Positions 26,837 to 34,875 of a stretch of DNA of 64,000 bases are shown piece after piece. Each line of letters opens with the position of its first letter. Positions within the stretch are counted from its first letter, which is position 1. Made by a program: the position numbers and the translations under genes. The notes below the pieces were generated by a model. That model saw only the letters and a list, made by a program, of their open reading frames with translations. It did not search any database and was not told the origin of the DNA. This DNA is from Bacteroidota bacterium (GTDB lineage: Bacteria; Bacteroidota; Bacteroidia; UKL13-3): positions 55,069 to 119,068 of the forward strand of contig CANHVU010000008.1 of assembly GCA_947464275.1 (NCBI GenBank), written 5' to 3'.

Positions 26837-27949
26837 TTATTGCATGTAACGCATTACAATATCGTAGGTTGGGAAGTTATAGGCACTCCATTTTTTTATT
26901 ACTACTCCGCCTTTCATTAATATCAATCCTGGGTTTGAGCGAACCATTGATTTTAAAGGAACAGCATCTACCGTATAATAATTAAATGCTAACTGATTTT
27001 GATGGCGATAAGTTTCTAAAGTTTCGGCCGAAGTAGCAGTTAAAGCCCAAAATTCTTTGCCATCTTTTTTACAATCATCAGCTAGTAAAGCTATTTGTTT
27101 TTCTAAGCCTTTACGACCTTCAGTTACCGATTTTTGGACCAACACCAGCTTGTATCCTTTATTGGCAAATAAACTATCTGTATAGTTTAAACCATCAGTA
27201 TTGGTAAGGCTAAAGTCGTGGATAGGCGGTTTACAACCTTCGCGCACTACCTTATCAATTCTATCTACAAATTTATAGTTGGTATCGTTTGGAATATGGT
27301 TTACATCAAACTCTTCTTTTACACCATTTTTTTCGTAAATAAACATCATAACTACTGAATCTATTGGAGAACCTGGAGGGCAAACCATTTTTTCAGGAAT
27401 ATTATTGCCAACTTTATATGGTAAAAAATCTTTTACTGGTAAAAACATATAAGTGTAAAAAGTAAAGAATGTTACCACTAAAAATGCTACCGAAAGAGCA
27501 ATATTTTGTAAGGTAAATTTCATTAACGGTTTTAAATGTTTTTGTCCAAAGAAAATGAATAAAATAAGCACCAATAAAATCAAATCTTTATAGAACGATT
27601 CAACAGGTTTTAACTTAATGGCATCGCCAAAGCAACCACAATCGGTAACTTTATGAGTAATGGCTGAATAGCCCGTTAAAAGTGTAAAAAACACTATCAT
27701 TAATAATAATAACCATGCATTAAGTTTATTAAAAGCACCTAGCAATAATGCTACACCACTAATAATTTCGAAAATACAAATAAACATGGCCATTGCCACT
27801 GCAAAAGGAATAAAAATTGGCATATGAAACACCTCAAAATATTCTTCTAATTTATAACTAAAACCTATGGTATCATTGGCTTTAATTATTCCTGAAATAA
27901 TAAATAATACGCCTACAAATACGCGACTAATTTGTGTTATAATTTTCAT
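26837..27949 (-). CDS. DoxX-type membrane protein (BT_3928-like), 370 aa
   Basis: N-terminal half has about four to five membrane segments of the DoxX/MauE redox-partner type (residues about 5-155, with VFVGVLFIISGIIKANDTIG and the paired cysteines in TDCGCFGDA). The C-terminal half (about 180-370) is extracytoplasmic and thioredoxin-fold-like but lacks a clear CxxC. The order with DUF1599, folP and cdaA is a known Bacteroidota neighbourhood. Function is unknown; a role in periplasmic redox chemistry is inference. Confidence 0.82.
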   Translation of the reverse strand: MKIITQISRVFVGVLFIISGIIKANDTIGFSYKLEEYFEVFHMPIFIPFAVAMAMFICIFEIISGVALLLGAFNKLNAWLLLLMIVFFTLLTGYSAITHKVTDCGCFGDAIKLKPVESFYKDLILLVLILFIFFGQKHLKPLMKFTLQNIALSVAFLVVTFFTFYTYMFLPVKDFLPYKVGNNIPEKMVCPPGSPIDSVVMMFIYEKNGVKEEFDVNHIPNDTNYKFVDRIDKVVREGCKPPIHDFSLTNTDGLNYTDSLFANKGYKLVLVQKSVTEGRKGLEKQIALLADDCKKDGKEFWALTATSAETLETYRHQNQLAFNYYTVDAVPLKSMVRSNPGLILMKGGVVIKKWSAYNFPTYDIVMRYMQ

Positions 27950-27961
27950 GTGTTTATATTG

Positions 27962-28056
27962 TTTAATTGCTTAATTGTTTAACTGTTTAATTGTTGTATT
28001 GCTTAATTGTTGAATTGTTTAACTGTTGAACTGCTTAACTGTTTAACTGATAATTG
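27962..28056 (-). repeat. Octad tandem array before the DoxX-type gene
   Basis: Eleven uninterrupted 8-mers plus a 7-nt remnant. On the plus strand the units are tttaattg, cttaattg, tttaactg, tttaattg, ttgtattg, cttaattg, ttgaattg, tttaactg, ttgaactg, cttaactg, tttaactg. In the coding sense the unit is CARTTMAN, ending 12 nt before the start codon. Length is conserved exactly while bases drift. Confidence 0.92.
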
Positions 28057-28097
28057 TTTTATTATCTATTGCATTGTGTTTAAAACCATTTACCAAA

Positions 28098-28146
28098 AGC
28101 TAGTAGCCAGAGGCTAGTGGCCAGAAGCTAATTGATAGGAGCTAAC
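28098..28146. repeat. Heptad array over the DUF1599 stop
   Basis: Seven phased units: agctagt, agccaga, ggctagt, ggccaga, agctaat, tgatagg, agctaac. The stop codon of the DUF1599 gene (28128-28130) and its last five codons lie inside the array. Confidence 0.85.
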
Positions 28147-28670
28147 TTTATCAAAGCAAAAACAGAATAATTTATCATATCCATTAAGTTGCTATCAATT
28201 CCTTCGCTGGCTATGGTTTTTCCTTTATTATCTAAAATTTGCTTCATACGTTGAATACGCATTAGCAACATATCGGTAAAAGTAGTCACCAACATATCTC
28301 GCCAAACTTCGCCATAATCGTGGTTTTTTTCTTCCATTAAGGTTTTGGTTTGTAATACATATTTATCGTAAAGTGTAGCAATGGTTTCTTGGGGTAAATC
28401 CATTTGTTTATTATCAACCATTTCTAATTGAATTAAGCCCATAATACAATAATTAATAATGCCCATAAACTCAGGTTCAATGCCCTCATTTACCTTCATG
28501 ATTCCATTATCTTCAATGGTTCTAATACGGTTAGCTTTTATATAAATTTGATCAATGATACTGCTAATACGCATAATACGCCACGAAGTACCATAATCTG
28601 CATTTTTATTTATAAATACTGCTCTACATTTCTGTATTACAGCATCGTATTGAGTTGAAGTTTTGCTCAT
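28128..28670 (-). CDS. DUF1599-domain protein, internally duplicated, 180 aa
   Basis: Cytosolic helical protein made of two similar halves: residues about 8-75 (NADYGTSWRIMR ... EGIEPEFMGIINY) and about 92-175 (NHDYGEVWRDML ... EGIDSNLMDMINY). Each half keeps a D-Y-G-x-x-W-R motif and an E-G-I followed by I-N-Y. The function is unknown. It is next to folP (divergent) in the conserved Bacteroidota cluster. Its C-terminus KLAPIN overlaps the repeat array. Confidence 0.88.
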   Translation of the reverse strand: MSKTSTQYDAVIQKCRAVFINKNADYGTSWRIMRISSIIDQIYIKANRIRTIEDNGIMKVNEGIEPEFMGIINYCIMGLIQLEMVDNKQMDLPQETIATLYDKYVLQTKTLMEEKNHDYGEVWRDMLVTTFTDMLLMRIQRMKQILDNKGKTIASEGIDSNLMDMINYSVFALIKLAPIN

Positions 28671-28714
28671 TCTGTTTTTTAAAAATTATTTATAAAACCT
28701 ATTTTTATATTGCG

Positions 28715-28744
28715 CAAAATTAAACCTACATCTCACATTGCAAA
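28715..28744 (-). promoter_or_regulatory. Probable promoter of the DUF1599 gene
   Basis: TTTG (28741-28744), 18 nt, TAATTTTG (28715-28722) on the minus strand, about 45 nt before the start. It overlaps the first codons of the divergent folP. Confidence 0.55.
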
Positions 28745-29589
28745 CATTTAAATCTAAAAAATATATTAATTGTAAAGGAAAATTGGTAAGCCTTGAAAAA
28801 CCCTCAGTTATGGGCATTTTAAATATTACCAACGATAGTTTTTTTGATGGAGGCATACACAATTCGGTTGATAATGCACTTTTTCAAACTGAAAAAATGC
28901 TAAACGAAGGTGCCACTTTTATTGATGTTGGAGCACAATCTACTAGGCCCGGAGCTGATATGATAGGCCAAGAAGCAGAACTAAAAGCCGCCATTCCTGT
29001 AATTGAAAAACTAGCTGAAAAATTTCCTGAAATTATTATCTCCATTGATACTTTTAGAGCAGAAGTAGCTCAGCAAGCCATAGCCGCAGGTGCCGCCATT
29101 ATTAACGATGTATCAGGAGGAGAAGATGACCCAAAAATGTTTGAAACTGTAATTAACCTAAAAGTGCCTTATATTTTAATGCACAAACAAGGTGATTATA
29201 AAACCATGCACCATAACCCCACGTATCAAAATGTGGTTACCGATATTATGAACTATTTTATTCCAAAAGTGGAGTATTTAAAGCAAAATGGAGTAGCTGA
29301 TTTAATTTTAGATTTGGGATTTGGCTTTGGAAAAAACTTAGAACATAATTACGAGTTGCTTAATAAAATGGATAGATTTAAAATATTTGAATTGCCTATT
29401 TTAGTAGGAGTTTCGCGCAAAAAAATGATTCAAAATATAATTGAAGCCGATGCACAACACGCACTTAATGGCACAACAGTAGTTAATACCATTGCATTAA
29501 TGAAAGGTGCTAAAATACTCCGCGTTCACGATGTAAAAGAAGCGGTGGAAGCAGTGAAGATAATGATGCAGTGTAATGTTGAATTATGA
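28738..29589 (+). CDS. folP: Dihydropteroate synthase, 283 aa
   Basis: Joins p-aminobenzoate to the pterin pyrophosphate in folate synthesis; target of sulfonamides. Motifs: PSVMGILNITNDSFFDGG, GATFIDVGAQSTRPGA, SIDTFRAEVAQQA, NDVSGG, ILDLGFGFGKN and the C-terminal RVHDV. The first possible start is TTG at 28738; no ATG precedes the conserved MGILNITNDS. The TGA stop (29587-29589) sits in a heptad array, so the last residues (NVEL) are array-encoded. Confidence 0.96.
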   Translation: MQTFKSKKYINCKGKLVSLEKPSVMGILNITNDSFFDGGIHNSVDNALFQTEKMLNEGATFIDVGAQSTRPGADMIGQEAELKAAIPVIEKLAEKFPEIIISIDTFRAEVAQQAIAAGAAIINDVSGGEDDPKMFETVINLKVPYILMHKQGDYKTMHHNPTYQNVVTDIMNYFIPKVEYLKQNGVADLILDLGFGFGKNLEHNYELLNKMDRFKIFELPILVGVSRKKMIQNIIEADAQHALNGTTVVNTIALMKGAKILRVHDVKEAVEAVKIMMQCNVEL

Positions 29590-29622
29590 ATTATGAATTA
29601 TGAATGTTGAATTGTAAATTGC
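29574..29622 (+). repeat. Heptad array over the folP stop
   Basis: Units taatgtt, gaattat (three times), gaatgtt, gaattgt, aaattgc. It belongs to the gaatgtt/gaattat family seen before aroK and after mutS. Confidence 0.87.
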
Positions 29623-29640
29623 TCAACTAATTTTCAATCA

Positions 29641-29689
29641 CAAATCACAAATCACAAATCACAAATCACAAATCACAAATCACAAATCA
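29641..29689 (+). repeat. Seven exact copies of caaatca before cdaA
   Basis: 49 nt of seven identical 7-mers, preceded by caatca and followed by caaa. It is the only perfectly uniform array in the window, so it is probably young. It ends 29 nt before the cdaA ATG. Confidence 0.95.
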
Positions 29690-29718
29690 CAAAATTGAAA
29701 AATCTCTAAATTAACTAA

Positions 29719-30522
29719 ATGGAAATTTTAACCTATAAATTTAACTGGATAAACCTAGTAGATTTGGTGCTAGTGCTATTAATTAGCTGGCAGCTATTTG
29801 TTAGGGTTAAAGGCAGTTTGGCATTCAATATTATGATTGGATTGCTAACGCTTTATGCCTTTTGGTGGGTGGTTAAATATTTTGAAATGCCTCTTTTAGA
29901 AACCATTTTAGGCGGATTTGCTAATTTTGGTGTGGTGGCAGTTTTAATAGTTTTTCAGCAAGAAATAAGGCGTTTTTTATTAATCATTGGGCGAAATTCG
30001 TTCTTAGGAGAAAATAAAAAATGGTGGAATATTTTTCCTTGGAAATGGAAATTAGAAGACCCAGACGAACTTGATTTTGAAACCATTGTAGATGCTTGCC
30101 AAGTATTAGCCGAAACCCATACTGGTGCTATTATTATTTTTCCAAAAACAAGTGAAATGCGTTTTTTAGCAGCCAGTGGTGAAACCATTGATGCTAATGT
30201 AACCAAACGTTTGATTTTAACCATATTTAACAAAACCAGTCCATTACACGATGGTGCAATGATCATAGCCAAAGGCAAAATTAAAGCGGCAAACTGCGTA
30301 TTACCCGTTAGCGATAACCCCGATTTAATTAATAAATTTGGATTACGCCATTTATCAGCTATTGGAATTACAGAGCAAACTGATGCTATTTGCCTTGTTA
30401 TTAGTGAAGAACGTGGTTATATTAGTTTTGTAAAAGAAGGAAAAATTACTGAAGCCATAGATAGAGAATTACTAATCGGTCTTCTTAATTTGGAACTGAA
30501 ACCGAAGGTAAAATATGAGTAG
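29719..30522 (+). CDS. cdaA: Diadenylate cyclase (CdaA/DacA type), 267 aa
   Basis: Makes cyclic di-AMP from two ATP at the membrane. Three hydrophobic segments fill residues 1-90, then a DisA_N domain with the catalytic DGA (SPLHDGAMII) and the LRHLSAIGI motif near residues 210-220. Length matches membrane cyclases. It follows folP in the conserved cluster; the space between is filled by two heptad arrays, so linked expression might depend on them. Confidence 0.95.
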   Translation: MEILTYKFNWINLVDLVLVLLISWQLFVRVKGSLAFNIMIGLLTLYAFWWVVKYFEMPLLETILGGFANFGVVAVLIVFQQEIRRFLLIIGRNSFLGENKKWWNIFPWKWKLEDPDELDFETIVDACQVLAETHTGAIIIFPKTSEMRFLAASGETIDANVTKRLILTIFNKTSPLHDGAMIIAKGKIKAANCVLPVSDNPDLINKFGLRHLSAIGITEQTDAICLVISEERGYISFVKEGKITEAIDRELLIGLLNLELKPKVKYE

Positions 30523-30630
30523 GTTATTTTTGGTAATTGAAAGCTAAATAACAATCGATTGAATATAAACCAATAATAATTTGGTTCGTATTTTTTCTAA
30601 TTATAGGTTAGTAGAGAAAAATATAATTAT

Positions 30631-30665
30631 TCATCGCAATTTTATTGTCTATAAAATTGCGATGA
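30631..30665. terminator. Perfect 15-bp hairpin between convergent cdaA and dnaX
   Basis: TCATCGCAATTTTAT and ATAAAATTGCGATGA surround a 5-nt loop (TGTCT). Its place between convergent stops fits termination for both, but neither side has a long T tract, so a REP-like role is also possible. The rest of the 250-nt gap shows nothing clear. Confidence 0.55.
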
Positions 30666-30772
30666 AACCGATTTCTATGCATTTAACTACTAAAAATAAA
30701 ATTGTTGGGGCAAAATGTATAACTTCCATAAACAGATAAATCTTCGATTAATTTTGCATTCCTCAAAACTAA

Positions 30773-32589
30773 TTAATATTCAATTTCCAATTCAAGCAAT
30801 TGACGAAGTGTGGCTAAATCGGGGTTTTGTTCTACCATTTTGTTAAACTTATCTTCTACCGAAAGCGATTTTGTTTCTGGAATTAAGGTGGAATCCACCT
30901 CAAAATCTAAATTTATTTGGGTATTTTTTAGATTAATTCTAAAATATTGCAACGCATTTAATCTATGCTCTTCACACAAACTCCTTTCATGGTTACTTGC
31001 AAGTACCAACGTTATTTTATGGTTATCGTTTTTTAACTTTCTTTCCTTTAAAAAACTTAAACTACCTTTATTTAACTGTATCACAAAATCAACCCAAACA
31101 CGGTTCATATCTGAATCTGAATAGTATTCATCTTTACTTGTATCTACAATTTCAAGAATTTTTTCTTGAGTTTCTTTTTGTGTTTCTTGGATTTCGTTTT
31201 TAAGTTTTTCTGCCATTTGCTCTTTCATTTGAGCAATTGAATCTCCCGATTTTTTACCAAACAAACCTCCAGTTTTAGGCATTGGAGGAAGATTATTTGA
31301 AACAACTTTATTTTCAGTAACAGCAATTGGCTGTTCCTGAACTATAGTAGGAGTAATGGTGGGTTCAGTGTTTACTGGTGTATTAACAATGGATGGATTG
31401 TCAATGGGTTTATTTTCAGTAGTTACTGTTTGAGTTGAATCAGAAAAATCAACTATTTTTTTTTTAAGTCAACACCACTATTTTGTAGGTTGATATAAGA
31501 TTGGATGTGGCTTAATTTCATTAAGCACAACTCCACATGCAGCCTAGCATTTTTCGATGTTTTGTAGTCTAATTCGCATTTATTTAAAATATTCAATGCG
31601 TTTAACATCAGTGCTACATTGCAAGCTTTGGCTTGCTCATTAAATTTAACAGCTACCGTTTGCGATACTTCTAATAGTTTTACTGTATCAGGATGCTTGC
31701 AAACCATCAAATTACGGATGTGTTCGCTAAATCCGCCAACAAAATGTAACGCATCAAAACCATTATTCAATATTTCATCAAACAATAAAAGTAAGCCCGC
31801 TAAATCTTCATTTAAAAGTAGGTTTACAGCTTTAAAGTAATAATCGTAATCAAGGATGTTTAGGTTATTAATTACATCTTGGTATTTAATATTGGTTCCG
31901 CTAAAACTTACTATTCTATCAAAAATAGAAAGTGCATCACGCATGGCTCCATCAGCTTTTTGGGCAATTACATGCAGGGCATCTTCATCGGCAGTAATAT
32001 TTTCTTTTTCGCAAATGGCTTTTAATTGCTTAACTGCATCTTCTATTTTAATTCTATGAAAATCAAATACTTGACAACGAGAAATAATGGTTGGAAGTAT
32101 TTTATGTTTTTCGGTAGTTGCTAAAATAAATTTAGCATATGGAGGCGGTTCTTCCAATGTTTTTAAAAATGCATTGAAAGCGTTTGCACTTAACATGTGC
32201 ACCTCATCTATAATGTAAATTTTATACGTAGCGCCTTGCGGAGCGTAACGCACTTGGTCAACCAAGGCTCTAATATCGTCAACCGAGTTATTGCTGGCAG
32301 CATCTAATTCATAAATATTAAACGATGCATTGTTATTAAAAGCATTACAGCTATCGCAATTATTACAAGCCTCTAAATCGGCAGTTAAGTTGGTACAGTT
32401 TATAGTTTTGGCTAACAAACGTGCCGAGGTAGTTTTACCTACACCACGTGGACCGCAAAATAAAAATGCGTGAGCCAAATGCTTGTTTTTAATGGCATTT
32501 TTTAATGTTTGTACTACATGGCCCTGGCCAATTACAGTATCGAAACTAGCCGGACGGTATTTACGGGCCGAAACCACAAAATTTTCCAT
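30773..32589 (-). CDS. dnaX: DNA polymerase III tau subunit, joined by a -1 slip at A10, 605 aa
   Basis: Full-length tau would be made of 378 residues in the first frame, then a shift of -1 in the A10 run (31456-31465), then IVDFSDSTQTV and a Pro/Thr/Glu-rich linker of about 58 residues, then a 169-residue C-terminal domain starting MPKTGGLFGKK. The total nucleotide length (1817) fits exactly one -1 shift. The shifted frame has no stop until 30773. The C-terminal domain alone has no plausible separate role. An assembly or sequencing error in the homopolymer would look the same. Confidence 0.8.
31433..31465 (-). promoter_or_regulatory. Slippage site of dnaX: A10 run plus hairpin
   Basis: The coding strand reads GACTT, ten A, TAG. 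In frame 0 this is D-L-K-K-K-stop. One nucleotide after the run AGTTGA pairs with TCAACT (31449-31454 and 31433-31438) across a 10-nt loop. Homopolymer A runs in dnaX cause ribosomal or RNA polymerase slippage in other bacteria (E. coli, Thermus). Confidence 0.7.
31453..32589 (-). CDS. dnaX: DNA polymerase III gamma-length product of dnaX, 378 aa
   Basis: Clamp-loader ATPase. Walker A GPRGVGKT (residues 46-53), zinc cysteines C65, C75, C78 and C81, Walker B DEVH (128-131) and the SRC arginine-finger motif (170-172) are intact, followed by the collar domain. Unslipped translation ends at TAG right after K-K-K, giving a gamma-like protein without the polymerase-binding domain. The 311-nt region upstream is repeats only. 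Confidence 0.95.
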   Translation of the reverse strand: MENFVVSARKYRPASFDTVIGQGHVVQTLKNAIKNKHLAHAFLFCGPRGVGKTTSARLLAKTINCTNLTADLEACNNCDSCNAFNNNASFNIYELDAASNNSVDDIRALVDQVRYAPQGATYKIYIIDEVHMLSANAFNAFLKTLEEPPPYAKFILATTEKHKILPTIISRCQVFDFHRIKIEDAVKQLKAICEKENITADEDALHVIAQKADGAMRDALSIFDRIVSFSGTNIKYQDVINNLNILDYDYYFKAVNLLLNEDLAGLLLLFDEILNNGFDALHFVGGFSEHIRNLMVCKHPDTVKLLEVSQTVAVKFNEQAKACNVALMLNALNILNKCELDYKTSKNARLHVELCLMKLSHIQSYINLQNSGVDLKKK

Positions 32590-32681
32590 GCCTGCAATTA
32601 ATTTGATTTTTTCGATATAATAAAATTAAACTGCTATTTGTTGATAAATTGATGCGTTGGGAGCGATGGAGTGTGGGAGTT

Positions 32682-32739
32682 GAGATTTGTGAGATGGGAT
32701 TTGAGGAATTTGCAATAGGCAATTAGCAATAGACAATTA
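32682..32739. repeat. Heptad array upstream of dnaX
   Basis: Eight phased 7-mers from gagattt, gtgagat, gggattt, gaggaat through ttgcaat, aggcaat, tagcaat, agacaat. In shifted phase the last units read gcaatag and gcaatta, the same words as the second menD array. Confidence 0.82.
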
Positions 32740-32756
32740 CTGGAGCTACAATCAAC

Positions 32757-32890
32757 CATTAACAATCCAACAATTTAGCAATCTCTAAATCAAAAATCAA
32801 CAAATCACTAAATCTTCAATTCAATCACGCCTTGTGTGACCACCATTCAACAATCCAACAATATAGCAATCTTTAAATCAATAAATCTCC
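32757..32890. repeat. Pair of imperfect direct repeats with octad structure
   Basis: Both copies contain AACAATCCAACAAT, then (T/A)TAGCAATCT and AAATCAA. Similar words recur right after the rtcB1 stop (44531-44577). Confidence 0.75.
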
Positions 32891-32900
32891 AAATCAAAAA

Positions 32901-34781
32901 TTAATTATACATCCTCCATCTTACGCCTATTCTTAAGGTTGATAATGGTAATGGATAATTGGGGGTGCTGTAGAATCCTGTTGATTTAAACCAATCTTGG
33001 TTAAGGTGTTCGTATGAAGCAAAAATTACTGCATGGCGAATTTCACCACATAAAAACACATTAATTAATGGATAATTACCAATTTGCTTTTGGTCTTGCA
33101 GGTAAAATCCTCGTGTAGCAGGATTATAGGCTTGTGCATAAAAAGCCGTGTTATAAAATGCATCAAAACCAAACTGTAAATTCAGTGCTTTTTTAAACAA
33201 TACTTGTTGGAAATAGTAACGCAATACAGCGCCAAATTCCGGCAAACGAACAAAATCTTCAGTGCTTTTTTGGTACAAAATTTTATTATCGAAATAAAAT
33301 TTCCAAAGTTTGAACACTTTTTGCAGTTCAATGGTTTGGACTAATGCCACGTTACTGCTTTGTTTAGGAGTAGCATCGGTACCAAAATAAACCCAATTAG
33401 CTAATATATTCTGATTAAAGGTTAGTTTAAAATTGTTTTTTAAAGTGCGTGTTTCAATACTCCCATGCCAATTACTTACATTTATTTTATTGAAATTTTG
33501 ATTATCCCAATTAAATTGATTGCTTTTAAAAAAAGTTAAAGTATAATCTGGTGTGTACAAATTATTAAAAATCCCACCACTAAATATAAGCCAAGGAGTT
33601 TTGTAGTTAATATCTCCAATTAATTTCAAATCATTTTGGTTATAACCCAAAGGTGAATAGGCGCCATTTGCTCTGAATGAAATTCCATAATTTTTAAAAA
33701 CTTCACGCTCAATAGTTCCTTCAAAAATTACATTATTAAAACTTCGCTTATTGGTTTGCACATCGATATTTACAAATTGATGACTTGCCGCTAATTCAAC
33801 AAAGCGCATTTCATTTTTTCTATCGGTATTATAAAGTGTGTAGGCAAATTTGTTGGTAATAGTTTGCGAAGTAACCGAATCAGTAAAAGTTTTTATTAAT
33901 CCATTAGGAAAAATAACACTATTAGAATCGCCATTAACACGCAAATAATATACCTCATCTTCTGCTTTTAAAGTATGGCTAAAGTGACCATAACTAACGA
34001 ACTTTTCAATGGTATCTTCTTTATTTATTTCTATTGAACTTTTACCATAATAAAAGTACTGCTTCAAATAAAAACTTCTGTTTCTAAACCCATTTTCTGA
34101 ATTACTTAAATTACTGTTTCCTGTTTTATTTGTACCTGAAAGTGCCTCAAAACTCGAATCGCTTTTTAACCCACCACTTTCTTCGTTATATCCTAAGTTC
34201 CAAGTTAAATTAGCCAACATAGCATATTTTGCGTTTTTTGACTGATAATAAGTGAAAGCTTGTGTGTAATAAGCTCCATTTCTTTGACGCACAAAATTAC
34301 CTGTGGATGTTAGCCTATGGTAATCCACACCAATCATCCATCTTGGAGTAACATTGATTGCTAGTTTAACCTTTAAGTTAACCGTTTCTACACCACCTTG
34401 CACATAGGTAATATCTGTTATTGGAGACTTTGAATTGTAATAAATTCTTTCTTCAGGCTTAAAAAAATAACTGTTCCATGGATTTTGAGTAAATCGGTAT
34501 CCAAAATTTCTATTAGCATCAAATATCAAAGATTGTCCTGCAGAGCCAATATTTCCCATATCCTGGAAAAAACCATATTTAGCATACATAGGATGAAAAA
34601 TTTCGTTTTTAGTGATGCTGGTATCTAATATCACCCATTTTTGATGTCTGTCAATTTGCTTTTCTGAAATTACAAAGGTGGTAATTGGACTAGTAAATAC
34701 ACTTGTATCAATCTGTGCAAAAATATTTTGCGAAAAAACAATGCTAAGTATGAATAAAATATATTTGAAAAATTGTTTCAT
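32901..34781 (-). CDS. Putative outer-membrane porin, 626 aa
   Basis: Signal peptide (FFKYILFILSIVFSQNIFAQ) followed by a long beta-rich sequence with alternating aromatic residues and a C-terminus ending RIGVRWRMYN, typical of an outer-membrane strand. It resembles the Bacteroidota putative-porin family. Substrate unknown. It follows the DUF3298 gene in the same direction with a 94-nt gap. Confidence 0.8.
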   Translation of the reverse strand: MKQFFKYILFILSIVFSQNIFAQIDTSVFTSPITTFVISEKQIDRHQKWVILDTSITKNEIFHPMYAKYGFFQDMGNIGSAGQSLIFDANRNFGYRFTQNPWNSYFFKPEERIYYNSKSPITDITYVQGGVETVNLKVKLAINVTPRWMIGVDYHRLTSTGNFVRQRNGAYYTQAFTYYQSKNAKYAMLANLTWNLGYNEESGGLKSDSSFEALSGTNKTGNSNLSNSENGFRNRSFYLKQYFYYGKSSIEINKEDTIEKFVSYGHFSHTLKAEDEVYYLRVNGDSNSVIFPNGLIKTFTDSVTSQTITNKFAYTLYNTDRKNEMRFVELAASHQFVNIDVQTNKRSFNNVIFEGTIEREVFKNYGISFRANGAYSPLGYNQNDLKLIGDINYKTPWLIFSGGIFNNLYTPDYTLTFFKSNQFNWDNQNFNKINVSNWHGSIETRTLKNNFKLTFNQNILANWVYFGTDATPKQSSNVALVQTIELQKVFKLWKFYFDNKILYQKSTEDFVRLPEFGAVLRYYFQQVLFKKALNLQFGFDAFYNTAFYAQAYNPATRGFYLQDQKQIGNYPLINVFLCGEIRHAVIFASYEHLNQDWFKSTGFYSTPNYPLPLSTLRIGVRWRMYN

Positions 34782-34846
34782 TTTTATTGTTGATTTTGCT
34801 AAATTTTGGATTTACTAATTTTATAACTAGCCAAAAAACATACCAA

Positions 34847-34868
34847 TTAATTCAGAACCGTGAATTAA
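34847..34868. repeat. Hairpin between the DUF3298 lipoprotein and porin genes
   Basis: TTAATTCA-GAACCG-TGAATTAA, a perfect 8-bp stem. It may be a weak terminator of the lipoprotein gene; the six T on the minus strand come only after a 6-nt spacer. Confidence 0.4.
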
Positions 34869-34875
34869 CTATTTT

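Larger units (their letters stand above)
32590..32900. other. 311-nt repeat-filled gap between the porin and dnaX genes
   Basis: No coding sequence. It holds a heptad array (32682-32739) and two imperfect copies of an approximately 40-nt unit (32757-32800 and 32843-32890) made of 8-bp words such as caatccaa, caatttag and aaatcaaa. No full promoter for dnaX could be found here. Confidence 0.8.

Noticed and set aside
29641..29689. CRISPR array
   Set aside because: Units are only 7 bp, directly adjacent and without spacers; no cas genes are in the window.
30773..31282. An independent 169-aa gene on the minus strand
   Set aside because: The frame is open upstream to the A10 run of dnaX and gives exactly the C-terminal part of tau after one -1 shift; no promoter or start context supports a separate gene.
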